NCBI RefSeq assembly: GCF_900101175.1
Contig: NZ_FNFQ01000002.1
Coordinates: 306,203 to 370,202 of the forward strand
Source: Stenotrophomonas pavanii
Lineage (GTDB): Bacteria; Pseudomonadota; Gammaproteobacteria; Xanthomonadales; Xanthomonadaceae
Reading direction: 5' to 3'
Length of the DNA: 64,000 nt
How positions within the stretch are numbered: position 1 is the stretch's first letter; each line of letters opens with the position of its first letter. Below the pieces are notes generated by a model. The model did not search any database, had not been told where the DNA came from, and was given only the letters and a program-made list of their open reading frames with translations. This document shows, in pieces, positions 17,278 through 26,479 of this stretch. The translations under genes were made by a program, and so were the position numbers.

Positions 17278-18468
17278 TTACAGCGGACGGCCGATGCCCG
17301 AGCAGGTGCTCGGATTGTTCACCGCACCGGCGTTGGTGGCGGTGGCGAAGCGGGCGCGGACGGCGTCACGCCAGGCCTTGGTCAGCGGGATGAACTTGTG
17401 CGCGCGGATGGCGGCGTCGTTCGGGCCCTGCTCCACACCGTTGACCACGGTGCTGCCGTAGTGGCGGGTCAGGAAGCCGCGCACGTTGGCGCCGACGGTG
17501 GCGTTCTTGTAGCACTGGCCGAACACGAAGTTCGTGTAACCCGCGATCGGGTAGCCCGCGCTCGGATTGCCGAACACCGGCACCCAGTTGGCGGGGTTCT
17601 CGGCAGCAGCGCCGGTCGGCGGCGCCGCCGTTTCCAGGGTCGCCTGCACGCTCACTTCGTCCGGCGAGAAGCCCTTGACCTTGGCGACCTTGGTGGCATC
17701 GGTCAGGCTCGGGATCACGTCCGGACCGACATAGCCGATGCGGCCGTCGGCAGCGTAGACCGCGTTGTACAGCGCGGTACCGCCGGTGGCCGGGGCGGCG
17801 ATGAAGTTCGACGGCACGGTGGTGAACAGGTTGGCGAAGGTCGACTGCACCGAGAACGCCGGCACGCCGTTGGTCAGCTTCAGGGTGGTGCCGGAGACAT
17901 CGGCCGGCTGGCACGCGGCGGTCAGGAAACGGGCCAGCAGTTCGCTGGTGCCGCTGCTTTCGCCACGGTAGACCACCTGGATGGTGCCGCTGCGGGCGCT
18001 GTCGATGCTCGACCAGTTGGTGATCTTGCCCGAGAAGATGCCGCAGATCTGGGCGACCGACAGGTCGATCGCCGAACCGGCCTTGTTGAACGGAACGGTG
18101 ACCGAAGTGGCGACCGACGGGATCTGCACCAGCGCGCCATAGCGGTTGGTGTCGCCGGACACGTTGTAGGTGCTGTTGTAGGTGCTCAGCTCGGTGCTGC
18201 TCAGCACCGAATCGCTACCGGCGAAGTGCACGGTGCCGGTGGTGGAGAACAGCGAGGCATTGTTTTCCAGGAAGGCCTTCTTGCCCGTGCCCGAACCGGT
18301 CACGGCGTAGCTGAAGTTGGCCGGCAGGATGCTGTCGGCCGCGCCCTTGTAGAGGTCGGCCGGCAGCGACGCGCCGCCGCCGGTCACGGCGGTCTGGGCC
18401 GAGGCGGCGCCAGCAGTGGCGAGCAGCGCGGTGGCAACCAGCGCGGCCAGAGTCTTGTACTTGTTCAT
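17278..18468 (-). CDS. DING/PstS-like phosphate-binding protein
   Basis: 396 residues. The AGGAGA eight bases before the ATG supports this start. A clear signal peptide (MNKYKTLAALVATALLATAGAASA) precedes QTAVTGGGASLPADLY, which matches the start of mature DING/PstS proteins (x-GGGA-[ST]-LP). Ligand-site-like segments include TGSGTGKKAF, FAGSD and YRGESSGTSELL. Four cysteines (CGIF, ACQP, QCYK, TCSG) match the two disulfides known for DING proteins. In P. aeruginosa a DING protein is a substrate of the Hxc T2SS, and this gene lies between tpsA and gspF, so secretion through the adjacent T2SS is a reasonable inference. A hairpin terminator follows it, so it forms its own transcript. Confidence 0.85.
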   Translation of the reverse strand: MNKYKTLAALVATALLATAGAASAQTAVTGGGASLPADLYKGAADSILPANFSYAVTGSGTGKKAFLENNASLFSTTGTVHFAGSDSVLSSTELSTYNSTYNVSGDTNRYGALVQIPSVATSVTVPFNKAGSAIDLSVAQICGIFSGKITNWSSIDSARSGTIQVVYRGESSGTSELLARFLTAACQPADVSGTTLKLTNGVPAFSVQSTFANLFTTVPSNFIAAPATGGTALYNAVYAADGRIGYVGPDVIPSLTDATKVAKVKGFSPDEVSVQATLETAAPPTGAAAENPANWVPVFGNPSAGYPIAGYTNFVFGQCYKNATVGANVRGFLTRHYGSTVVNGVEQGPNDAAIRAHKFIPLTKAWRDAVRARFATATNAGAVNNPSTCSGIGRPL

Positions 18469-18689
18469 GATCTTCTCCTGAAGGGTTTACTGCGAAGGGA
18501 AACACCGAGGGAGGAACGGTCACTACACGCCTGCTGCCGCCGAGGGCCTCCCAGCCCGCTCTGCGGCGACGTGGCCATGCTGGTCCGCGCCGATGACAAG
18601 CCGCTTAAGAAACCTGTGGAAGATCAGGAAAAGGTGTGGAGGATTGTCTGGAGAATCGGCCCATTGCCACATTCCAACGACGCCGCCCG

Positions 18690-18759
18690 ATCGACTGGAT
18701 GGAATCGACTGAATTGAATCGACTGGATGGAATCGACCTGATGGGATCGACTGGGTAGA
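18690..18759. repeat. 14-bp tandem repeat, five copies
   Basis: Five head-to-tail units of ATCGACTGGATGGA, each with one to four differences. The last unit merges into the SMAG palindrome that follows (ATCGACTGGGTAGA, then GTCGAC). It lies in the gene-free stretch 18469-18865 between gspF and the DING-like gene. That stretch otherwise contains only the REP dimer and the promoter region of the DING-like gene. Confidence 0.9.
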
Positions 18760-18846
18760 GTCGACTGTTAGTCGACTGCTTTTCACACGCAGAAACGGTC
18801 TGAACGCACTCGGTCGCCGCGCTGGTCGACTAACAGTCGACTCTAC
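18755..18846. repeat. Inverted SMAG dimer
   Basis: GTAGAGTCGACTGTTAGTCGAC at 18755 and its reverse complement GTCGACTAACAGTCGACTCTAC ending at 18846 face each other across about 45 bp. Each half is itself a hairpin, and the two halves can also pair. It lies downstream of gspF on the minus strand. Confidence 0.85.
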
Positions 18847-18865
18847 CCGTGATGCGCGTTGCGCA

Positions 18866-20065
18866 TCACTGCACCAATTGATTCATTTCCATGATCGGCA
18901 TCAGCACGGCCAGCACGATCGTCAGCACCACGCCGCCCATCACCAGGATCATGGTGGGCTCCAGCAACGCGGTCAGCGCCATCGCACGGCGCTCGATCTC
19001 GCGCGAGATCGTCTGCGCAGCGCGATCCAGTAGCGGCGCCAGCGAACCGGTCTTCTCGCCACTGGCCACCAGATGCACCAGGATCGGCGGATACACCTTC
19101 TGCACCTTCAGTGCGGCGCCCAGCGCAGCGCCTTCGCGTACGCGCGCGGACACGTCATCGGCACAACGCGCCAGCAACGCATTGCCCAGTGTCTGCCGGG
19201 CAGCTTCCAACGCGCGCAGCAGCGGCACGCCGGCATCCAGCAGGATGGCCAGCGTCGAGGCAAAGCGCGCACTGTTCACACCCAGCACGAAACGCCCGGC
19301 CATCGGCAGCCGCAGCAGCATCGCGTCCCAGCGCAGGCGCAATTCGGGCCGGCGCAACGCCAGCCGCCAGGCCACCACCAGCGCAGCGATGCCCAGCCCC
19401 ACCCACACGCCCCAGCTGCGCACGAAGGCGCTGGCGGTCAGCATCACCTGCGTGAGCATCGGCAGCGTCTGCCGTGCCTGCACGAACGCGGTCACCACCT
19501 GCGGCACCACGTAGCTGAGCAGGAAGATCACGATCGCCACCGATACCAGGCTGATCGCCGCTGGATAGATGAACGCGGTCAGTACCTTGGCCTGCAGCGC
19601 ATTGCGTTCTTCGATGTAGTCGGCCAGGCGCTCCATCACCCGCGCCAGATCGCCGGAGTCTTCGCCAGCGCCAACCAGCGCCCGATAGATCGGCGGAAAA
19701 TCGCGTGGCCGCGCGGCCAGTGCCACGGTCAGGCGCTGGCCGGCCCGTACATCTGCACGGACGGCGGTGAGCGCCTGCGCGACATGCGGGCGCTCGGCCT
19801 GCTCGATCACTGCACTCAGTGCCCCTTCCAGCGGCAGGCTGGCGGCCAGCAGGCTGGCCAGCTGGCGCGTGGCCCAGGCCAGCTCGCTGGCAGACAGCCG
19901 GCGAGCGCGCCAGCCACCACCGGCAGTGCGCGCCGCGCGGACCTGTACCGGCGTCAACCCGCGTCCACGCAGCAGCTGGCGAGCACCGCGCGGGCTGTCG
20001 GCATCCAACTGGCCCTTCTCGATGCGGCCCTGCGCGTTGGCAGCCTGGTAGTCGAACAGTGCCAT
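18866..20065 (-). CDS. gspF: T2SS inner-membrane platform protein GspF
   Basis: 399 residues starting MALFDYQAANAQGR, the canonical GspF opening, with GAGG upstream. An ATG at 20080 that overlaps the gspE stop is less likely. It has two T2SSF domains, each with four-helix bundles and membrane segments, for example ALVSVAIVIFLLSYVVPQVV and MILVMGGVVLTIVLAVLMPI at the C-terminus. It forms the platform core driven by GspE. It is the last gene of gspG-K-L-M-D-E-F; a perfect 9-bp hairpin (18849-18869) overlaps its stop codon. Confidence 0.95.
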   Translation of the reverse strand: MALFDYQAANAQGRIEKGQLDADSPRGARQLLRGRGLTPVQVRAARTAGGGWRARRLSASELAWATRQLASLLAASLPLEGALSAVIEQAERPHVAQALTAVRADVRAGQRLTVALAARPRDFPPIYRALVGAGEDSGDLARVMERLADYIEERNALQAKVLTAFIYPAAISLVSVAIVIFLLSYVVPQVVTAFVQARQTLPMLTQVMLTASAFVRSWGVWVGLGIAALVVAWRLALRRPELRLRWDAMLLRLPMAGRFVLGVNSARFASTLAILLDAGVPLLRALEAARQTLGNALLARCADDVSARVREGAALGAALKVQKVYPPILVHLVASGEKTGSLAPLLDRAAQTISREIERRAMALTALLEPTMILVMGGVVLTIVLAVLMPIMEMNQLVQ

Positions 20066-20072
20066 GCAGGCC

Positions 20073-21506
20073 TCAATCATCGCCGGTGACGCGCAGGATC
20101 TCTTCCAGCGTGGTCACCCCGCCGTCGACCCAGCGTTGGCCGTCCTGCCGCAGGGTACGCATGCCCGCACGCCGTGCGGCCTCGCGCAGCGCGGGCTCGC
20201 CCTGTCCTTCATGGATCAATGCGCGTACCCGGTCGTCCACCACGAACAGCTCGTGGATGCCGGTGCGCCCGCGGTAGCCGCTGTTGGCGCAGGCCGCGCA
20301 GCCCACCGCGCGCCATACGGTGCGGCCCTCGCCATCCAGTTCGGCACGCCGGCACTGCGTGCACAGCCGCCGCACCAACCGCTGCGCCAGCACGCCGCGC
20401 AGCGACGAGGCCAGCAGGAACGGCTCCACGCCCATGTCGGCGAGGCGGGTCACCGCCGAAATGGCATCGTTGGTGTGCAGCGAGGCCAGCACGCCATGGC
20501 CTGTCAATGACGACTGCACGGCGATCTGCGCGGTTTCCAGATCGCGGATCTCGCCGATCATGATGGTGTCCGGATCCTGGCGCAGGATCGCGCGCAGCGC
20601 GGTGCCGAAGCTCATGCCGATGCGCGTGTTGACCTGGATCTGGCCGATGCCGGCGAAGTCGTACTCCACCGGGTCTTCCACCGTCAGGATATTGCTGGTG
20701 CTGCTGTCGAGCTGGCCCAGCGCAGCGTACAGCGAGGTGGTCTTGCCGCTGCCGGTCGGCCCGGTGACCAGTACGATGCCATGCGGCTGCCGGATCAATC
20801 CGGTGAACGTGGCCAGGGTGTCATCGGCCATGCCCAGGCGCTGCAGCTGCAGGCGGCCGGCATCCTTTTCCAGCAATCGCAGCACGGCGCGCTCGCCATG
20901 CCCGGTTGGCACCGTTGAAACACGGATATCCAGCGGCCGCCCGCCCACGCGGATCGCAATGCGGCCGTCCTGCGGCAGGCGTTTCTCGGCGATGTCCAGG
21001 TGCGCCATGATCTTGATGCGTGATACCAGCGCCGCATGCAGGGCGCGCCGCGGCTGCACCATGTCGCGCAGCGTGCCGTCCACCCGGTAGCGCACCACCG
21101 AATGGGTCTCGAACGGCTCGATATGCAGGTCGCTGGCGCCATCGCGTGCAGCCTGTGCCAGCAGCGCGTTGATCATGCGTATCACCGGCGCATCGTCCTG
21201 TGCATCCAGCAGATCGGTGACCTCCGGCATGTCCTGCATCAGCCGGTCCAGATCGACTTCGCTTTCGGCGGCACCCACCACGGCAGCGGCATCGCCGCCG
21301 TCCCGGTACTGCTCGCCCAGCCGCTGTTGCCAGGTGGTGGCCTCCAGTACCTGGAACGGCAGCGGTCCATGCCGGCGGCGCAGTTCGGCTACGGCCCACG
21401 GCGCGGTGTCGGCGGTGCCAAGCAGCACCGGCTCGCCGCCCGCCTCGGACAGCATCACCCCATGGCTGCGCACCCAGGCGTACGGCAGCGGCGCGGCGGC
21501 GCTCAC
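20073..21506 (-). CDS. gspE: T2SS assembly ATPase GspE
   Basis: 477 residues from a GTG that overlaps the gspD stop (GTGA). It has an N-terminal N1E-type domain, then Walker A GPTGSGKTTSLYAAL (about residue 240), an Asp box, Walker B ILRQDPDTIMIGEIRD and a His box. The CTQC...CAAC tetracysteine zinc site is characteristic of GspE-type ATPases. It powers pseudopilus assembly from the cytoplasm. Confidence 0.95.
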   Translation of the reverse strand: MSAAAPLPYAWVRSHGVMLSEAGGEPVLLGTADTAPWAVAELRRRHGPLPFQVLEATTWQQRLGEQYRDGGDAAAVVGAAESEVDLDRLMQDMPEVTDLLDAQDDAPVIRMINALLAQAARDGASDLHIEPFETHSVVRYRVDGTLRDMVQPRRALHAALVSRIKIMAHLDIAEKRLPQDGRIAIRVGGRPLDIRVSTVPTGHGERAVLRLLEKDAGRLQLQRLGMADDTLATFTGLIRQPHGIVLVTGPTGSGKTTSLYAALGQLDSSTSNILTVEDPVEYDFAGIGQIQVNTRIGMSFGTALRAILRQDPDTIMIGEIRDLETAQIAVQSSLTGHGVLASLHTNDAISAVTRLADMGVEPFLLASSLRGVLAQRLVRRLCTQCRRAELDGEGRTVWRAVGCAACANSGYRGRTGIHELFVVDDRVRALIHEGQGEPALREAARRAGMRTLRQDGQRWVDGGVTTLEEILRVTGDD

Positions 21507-23884
21507 GGCCCGATCACCAGTTCCGGCGTGTAGCCGAGCCCGCGCAGCTGCTGTAGTGCCGGGTCCAGCGTCGCCGGATCGCGCGGCAATCGCACGCGCA
21601 GGCGCTGCCCGCCCTCGCCCGGGGTCGCTTCGGCGTAGGCCTGCAGGCCCAGTGCCCGCACCTGCGCCACCCCCTGGCTGGCACGCGCCGGGTCCAGCCC
21701 CTGCGCGAACTGCACCAGCTGCGCATCGCCGTCGCCGGCTGGGTACAACGCCGCCAGGCTGGTGGTCTGCAACGGCTGGCCCCGGCCATCGCGCGCATTG
21801 CCCTGTCCAAGCACGGACAGGTCCTGCGGCGGCAGCTGCGGCGCCGACAGCGCCGGCAACGCCCAGCTCTGCACCGGCTGCGCACTGGCCTGCGCGTTGC
21901 GCATGTAGTCGTAGCGATCGCGGGTCAGGCGCTGACCGGCGGCGGGGTCGCGCACCACGTGCGGGCGCAGGAACACCATCAGGTTGGTCTTGCTGCGCTT
22001 GCGCGTATCACTGCGGAACAGTGCGCCCAGCACCGGAAGCTTGCCCAGGCCCGGCACCGCGTCTCGGCCGTGGCTGACATTGTCCTCCAGCAGCCCCCCC
22101 AGGACCATGATCTGGCCATCGTCCAGCAGCACGCTGGTATCCAGTGCACGCTTGTTGGTGATGATGCCGGCGGGGCTGTTGGCACTCTGCGCGTCGATGC
22201 TGCTGACTTCCTGGTAGATGTCCAGCTTCACCGTGCCGCCCTCGGAGATCTGCGGCCGTACCCGCAGCTTCAGGCCCACGTCCTCGCGCACGATGGTCTG
22301 GAACGGGTTGTTGCTGCCGCCGCCACCGTCGGTCACGTAGCGGCCGCTGACGAACGGCACGGTCTGGCCAACCATGATGCTGGCCGCTTCGTTGTCCAGC
22401 GTCATCAGGTTCGGCGTGGACAGGATGTTGGCCCCGCCCTTGCTCTGCAGCGCGTTGGCCAACGCTTTCATGTTGAGGATCTGGCCGACACCGGGCAGGT
22501 TGAGGGTACCGTCGATCACGCCGATCTTCAGGCCATCCCTGGGCAGCACGTCCAGCGTGGTGCGCGCGGTGCTGCTGAGCCCGCTGCCGCCGCTCGCGCC
22601 ACCGAAGTGGGTGCCACCGAAGGTACGGCCATTGCCCAGCATCCATTGCACGCCCAGCTCCGCCGCATCGGTCTGGTTGACCTCCACGATCAGGCTTTCC
22701 ACCAGCACCTGCGCACGGCGCTGGTCCAGCTGGTCGATCACCCGCCGCAGATTGCGGTACACCGGTTCCGGCGCAGAGATCAGCAGCGTGTTGGTGGCCA
22801 CGTCCGCCTGTACCGAGATGCCGTTCTGGCTGAAGCCGGTGCTTCCCGCATCGATCGGGTCGCGCCGGCTCGGGTCCAGCCGCTGCGATTCCAGCGCATT
22901 GCCTCCGGTCTTGGCCTGCTGCGGTTGCGACGGCTGCGTGGGCGTGGAACGGTTGGCCTCACCCGGCAGTGGCGTGATGCCTTCCGTGCTGCCCATTGCC
23001 GGTGCATCGCTCTGCCCGGCCACCACGCCACGCAGCACACCGGCCAGCTGGTTGGCCTGGGCGTTGCGCAGGTAGACCACATGCAGATTGCCGGACTCAT
23101 CCTGGGCCCGGTCCAGCTTCTCCACCAGCTGCCGCGCCAGGCGGGTGCGACCGAGGCTGCTGGAACGCAGCAGCACGCTGTTGCTGCGCGGGTCGGCCAT
23201 CACCACCACCTTCTGGCTGGGCTCGGCGCCCTGTGCATCCAGCAGCGGCGCGACCATCGCCGCGACATCAACGGCAATGCCCTGTTGCAGCTTCACCACG
23301 TCGGTGTCCATGCCGGCCGGTGTATCGACGCTGGCGATCACCTGCGCGATGCGCTCCAGGTTGTCGGCGTAATCGGTGATCACCAGGGTGTTGTTGCCCG
23401 GATTGGCGGTGATCGGGTTGTCCGGGCTGATCAGCGGCCGCAGCACCGCCACCAGCGCAGCCGCGTTCTCGTAGCGCAGCGCGAAGGTGCGGGTGGTCAC
23501 CTCACCGCCGGCACCGCCCGTGCCGACACGTCCTCCCAGCAGCTTGGCATCGGCCTGCGGCACCACCCGGCTGACGCCGCCGTTCTCGACCACCGCGAAG
23601 CCCCGCATGCGCAGCGCGCCCAGCAGCAACTGGTAGGCCTGGGTACGGCTGACCGGGCCATCGGACACCACCGTCATCTTGCCGGACACCCGCGGATCGA
23701 CCAGGAACTGGCGGCCGGTGAAGCGTGCCGCCATGCGCAGCACGCCACCGATATCCGTGTCCACCAGGTTCAACTGCACCGGCTCATCGTGGCTGTCCTG
23801 TGCCTGCACCGGTGCCGGCGCGTGCGCCATGCCCACGATCAAGGCCAATGCGGTAGTGCAGGCAAGGCTGCGCATCGCCCTCAT
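21503..23884 (-). CDS. gspD: T2SS secretin GspD with a SPOR-like C-terminus
   Basis: 793 residues. The ATG at 23884 overlaps the gspM stop (ATGA) and gives a good signal peptide (MRAMRSLACTTALALIVGMAHA...VQAQ). An N0 domain (VQLNLVDTDIGGVLRMAARFTG) and N1-N3 domains are followed by the secretin barrel (PNLMTLDNEAASIMVGQTVPFVSGRYV ... LDTSVLLDDGQIMVLGGLLED). The protein continues about 120 residues past the barrel. Residues about 716-793 (LVQFAQGLDPARASQGVAQV...LRVRLPRD...LRGLGYTPELV) look like a SPOR peptidoglycan-binding fold. That is not the usual secretin S-domain and may replace a pilotin or anchor the channel to septal peptidoglycan. Confidence 0.93.
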   Translation of the reverse strand: MRAMRSLACTTALALIVGMAHAPAPVQAQDSHDEPVQLNLVDTDIGGVLRMAARFTGRQFLVDPRVSGKMTVVSDGPVSRTQAYQLLLGALRMRGFAVVENGGVSRVVPQADAKLLGGRVGTGGAGGEVTTRTFALRYENAAALVAVLRPLISPDNPITANPGNNTLVITDYADNLERIAQVIASVDTPAGMDTDVVKLQQGIAVDVAAMVAPLLDAQGAEPSQKVVVMADPRSNSVLLRSSSLGRTRLARQLVEKLDRAQDESGNLHVVYLRNAQANQLAGVLRGVVAGQSDAPAMGSTEGITPLPGEANRSTPTQPSQPQQAKTGGNALESQRLDPSRRDPIDAGSTGFSQNGISVQADVATNTLLISAPEPVYRNLRRVIDQLDQRRAQVLVESLIVEVNQTDAAELGVQWMLGNGRTFGGTHFGGASGGSGLSSTARTTLDVLPRDGLKIGVIDGTLNLPGVGQILNMKALANALQSKGGANILSTPNLMTLDNEAASIMVGQTVPFVSGRYVTDGGGGSNNPFQTIVREDVGLKLRVRPQISEGGTVKLDIYQEVSSIDAQSANSPAGIITNKRALDTSVLLDDGQIMVLGGLLEDNVSHGRDAVPGLGKLPVLGALFRSDTRKRSKTNLMVFLRPHVVRDPAAGQRLTRDRYDYMRNAQASAQPVQSWALPALSAPQLPPQDLSVLGQGNARDGRGQPLQTTSLAALYPAGDGDAQLVQFAQGLDPARASQGVAQVRALGLQAYAEATPGEGGQRLRVRLPRDPATLDPALQQLRGLGYTPELVIGP

Positions 23885-24408
23885 GGATGGGCACCCGCAG
23901 TGGCCACCATCACGATGTGTCCGGAAATCCGTGCGGCCGGCATGTTCGCATCCCCCGTGCGTGTCAATTGCAGTTGCTGCAGCTCGATGGCCGGGTCGGC
24001 CAGCAGCGGCAGCAGCCAGTTCCATAGCGCATCGGCGGGCACCGCCTGCACCTGCAGGTGCCAGCGCCCGTCGCGCGCTTCGATATGCAGGCCGTCGGCC
24101 AGGCCGGCGGTCCTGATTGCATCGCGCAGCCCGGCCAGTGTCGGGTGCTGGCGCTGGGCCTGCTGCTGGCGTTCACGGGCGCGCAGCAGCGGCGCCAGTG
24201 CGCGGGACTGCGCCTGCAGCCGCGGCAGTTCAGCCTGCCAGTGTGTGCGCTGCTTCAGCAGGGGCTCCAGCCACAACGACCACAGGCCCGCCACCAGCAG
24301 CGCCACCACCATCACCCACAGCATCCGCCGGTCGCGCGGTGGCAGGCGCTGCCAGCGCTGCTGCAGGCGCGCCCATCCCTCACCCAGGTGCAGCGTTCGG
24401 GCTGTCAC
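23881..24408 (-). CDS. gspM: T2SS inner-membrane protein GspM
   Basis: 175 residues from a GTG that overlaps the gspL stop (GTGA). There is a short cytoplasmic part, one membrane segment (MLWVMVVALLVAGLWSLWL), a coiled-coil-like Gln/Arg-rich stretch, then a ferredoxin-like periplasmic domain (LHIEARDGRWHLQVQAVPADALWNWL). It is a partner of GspL. Its position between gspL and gspD supports the call. Confidence 0.88.
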   Translation of the reverse strand: MTARTLHLGEGWARLQQRWQRLPPRDRRMLWVMVVALLVAGLWSLWLEPLLKQRTHWQAELPRLQAQSRALAPLLRARERQQQAQRQHPTLAGLRDAIRTAGLADGLHIEARDGRWHLQVQAVPADALWNWLLPLLADPAIELQQLQLTRTGDANMPAARISGHIVMVATAGAHP

Positions 24409-25568
24409 TGCCCCGCTCCGCTCACCCGCAGGCGTCCATCGGCTTCGCGCGCCAGCTGCAGGCCCTGCGCCTGCACCGCATGCTGCCAGTGCTCAAGCCG
24501 CTGTGTATCGTCAGCCAGGGCCCGGGCATCGGCATCCAGCTCCATCTTCAGCTGCCCCGGCTGGTAGTGCAGGCTGCGCACCTGCCCTGCCAGCTCCGGA
24601 ACGGCCTGCAGCGTGGCGGCCACCTGGCGCTGCAGCGGTGGCAATGGCGGCGCCGGCGGTGGCAGCGCAAGTACGCGCCTTGCCTGCACCACCGGGTCCA
24701 CCACCGTGGTGATCTCCGGAAAGCGTGCGCTGAACTGCCGCGCCATGTCCTGTTGCAGCGCTTCACCCTCGCTTCGCCAACGCGCGACCTGCAACTGCAA
24801 CCCCAGCGCGGCCAGCAGTACGGCTGCCAATGCCAGCCCGATGGCCAGTCGCGGCGACTGGCGGCTCGCGCCGGGCAGCGGCAATGACCACCCCGGCAAG
24901 GGCCCGCAGGCCTGCTGCGCAGGCGCGACTGCGCTGGCCGGCAGGTTGTCCGGCCACGCCGGCGGCACGCTGCCGATCCATTGCACGGCCTGCACCCCCG
25001 CCTGTTGCAGACGCCCGGCCAGCGCCTGCATCACTGCACACGCGTCACGCCCGCCATGCCATTGGACGAAACCCCGGTCGCGCCCGTTGCGCACCAGCAG
25101 GTGCGCGCCGCTGACCTGCAGCGTGGCCTGGCCGGGCTGCCAGGGCAGCAGCAGAGGCGTTGGATACAGTGCCTGCAGCTGCAGTGCGCACGAAGCCAGC
25201 AGCTGTTGCAGTTGCACGATCGGCTGCTGGCCGAGCCAGGCCACCGCAACCGTGCCATCCGCTGCCTGCGCACCGTGGGCCAGCGTGACCTCCTGCAGGT
25301 CATCCAGCAGCATCGCCTCCACCTCACCCTGCAGCGCCGACTGCAGGCGGCGCCCGGACAGCGGCGGCAGCTGCAGTTCCAGCAGGATCAGGTCGTTCGG
25401 ATCAAGGCAGGCATGCACCGTGGCCTGCGGATGCCGCAGGCCCAGCGCCGCCAGCGTGTCGCTGCCGTGGGCCAGCACCCTGCCCTTGTGCAGCTGCACC
25501 CAGTCCACCGTGCTGTCGGCGCGCAGCCCCGCCAGCGCCGGCAGGCGCACCCGAAGCCGCACGGTCAT
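24405..25568 (-). CDS. gspL: T2SS inner-membrane protein GspL
   Basis: 387 residues. The ATG at 25568 overlaps the gspK stop (ATGA), so an in-frame extension to 25691 is rejected. The actin-like cytoplasmic domain (LRVRLPALAGL ... WVQLHKGRVLAHG) is followed by one membrane helix (LAIGLALAAVLLAALGLQLQ, about residues 237-256) and a periplasmic GspL domain (LPPLQRQVAATLQAVPEL). It recruits GspE to the membrane and binds GspM. Confidence 0.9.
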   Translation of the reverse strand: MTVRLRVRLPALAGLRADSTVDWVQLHKGRVLAHGSDTLAALGLRHPQATVHACLDPNDLILLELQLPPLSGRRLQSALQGEVEAMLLDDLQEVTLAHGAQAADGTVAVAWLGQQPIVQLQQLLASCALQLQALYPTPLLLPWQPGQATLQVSGAHLLVRNGRDRGFVQWHGGRDACAVMQALAGRLQQAGVQAVQWIGSVPPAWPDNLPASAVAPAQQACGPLPGWSLPLPGASRQSPRLAIGLALAAVLLAALGLQLQVARWRSEGEALQQDMARQFSARFPEITTVVDPVVQARRVLALPPPAPPLPPLQRQVAATLQAVPELAGQVRSLHYQPGQLKMELDADARALADDTQRLEHWQHAVQAQGLQLAREADGRLRVSGAGQ

Positions 25569-26470
25569 GCGCCGATCCTCGTCCACACCCGTTGTACACG
25601 CGCCCCGTCGTCGCGGTACTCGCGCCAGAGCAGCGCGCGGAAATCCACCGCGCTGCCGTCCGCCTGCACCTGGCCGACGGCCAGGAACCACTCGCTATGG
25701 ATACCCAAGGGAAGCACCGCCATCTGTTCGTTGCTCAGTTGCAGCCGATTGGCGATGTCGCCGCGATTGAGCAGCCAATGGCCAGCGTCGCGCTCGCCGA
25801 GCAGCGCCTGCAGTCGTGCCGGTTCCACCGCTGGCGTCACCGCCTGCAGAACACTCAGGTCGCTGGTGTTGGCATTGACCAGGGTCTGCGACGGCAACAC
25901 CACGGTGCGCCGCGCCAGCGCCTGCAACGCCATCGGATCGGCACCCGGCAGCGCCTGTTCGATCAGTGATTCGCGCGGCAGCGGTGCCTGCGCCTGCATG
26001 TCGCCATCGCGCAGGCGCACCTGGATATGGTCCGCGGCGGACGCGCATGCACCCTGGCCCAGTCCTTGCCCGGCACACAACGCGATGAACGCGCGCCGCG
26101 CCTCGGGGTCCGGCCTGCCATGCGCAAGGAGATTGCGCAGGTTGAACATCGACTGCGCGTCGACCAGCTGCAGCTGCACCGGCAACGGCGCCTGCAGCGC
26201 CAATGGGCGCGCCCAGCGCCCGCTGCGCACCGTGGTCAGCTGTTCCTGTACATCCTCACGCAGCTGCTGCGCCGCATGCTCCAGCGTGGCGTCGACCGCC
26301 ATGCGTACCTGTGCGCGCAACTGCTCGGCACGCAGCGCACGCAGCTGCGCCGACTGCCGGGTCAGCAGCGCGGTGGCGATCACCGCCACCAGTGCCACCA
26401 CCAGCAGGGCGACGATCACGGCCATGCCGCGCTGGCGTGTGCACGACGGTGAGTACATCAGCTGTGCCAT
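25565..26470 (-). CDS. gspK: T2SS minor pseudopilin GspK
   Basis: 301 residues starting 9 bp after gspG, with GAGG seven bases before the ATG. The N-terminus MAQLMYSPSCTRQRG|MAVIVALLVVALVAVIATALL is a prepilin-like signal, but it lacks Glu at +5, as is normal for GspK. The large K domain follows (SMFNLRNLLAHGRPDPEARRAF ... TLVNANTSDLSVLQAV), containing the conserved D-x-x-x-x-FNLNN-type motif written here as D-A-Q-S-M-FNLRN. It caps the pseudopilus with GspI and GspJ, whose genes lie 22 kb away. Confidence 0.93.
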   Translation of the reverse strand: MAQLMYSPSCTRQRGMAVIVALLVVALVAVIATALLTRQSAQLRALRAEQLRAQVRMAVDATLEHAAQQLREDVQEQLTTVRSGRWARPLALQAPLPVQLQLVDAQSMFNLRNLLAHGRPDPEARRAFIALCAGQGLGQGACASAADHIQVRLRDGDMQAQAPLPRESLIEQALPGADPMALQALARRTVVLPSQTLVNANTSDLSVLQAVTPAVEPARLQALLGERDAGHWLLNRGDIANRLQLSNEQMAVLPLGIHSEWFLAVGQVQADGSAVDFRALLWREYRDDGARVQRVWTRIGA

Positions 26471-26479
26471 GGTCGCGCC

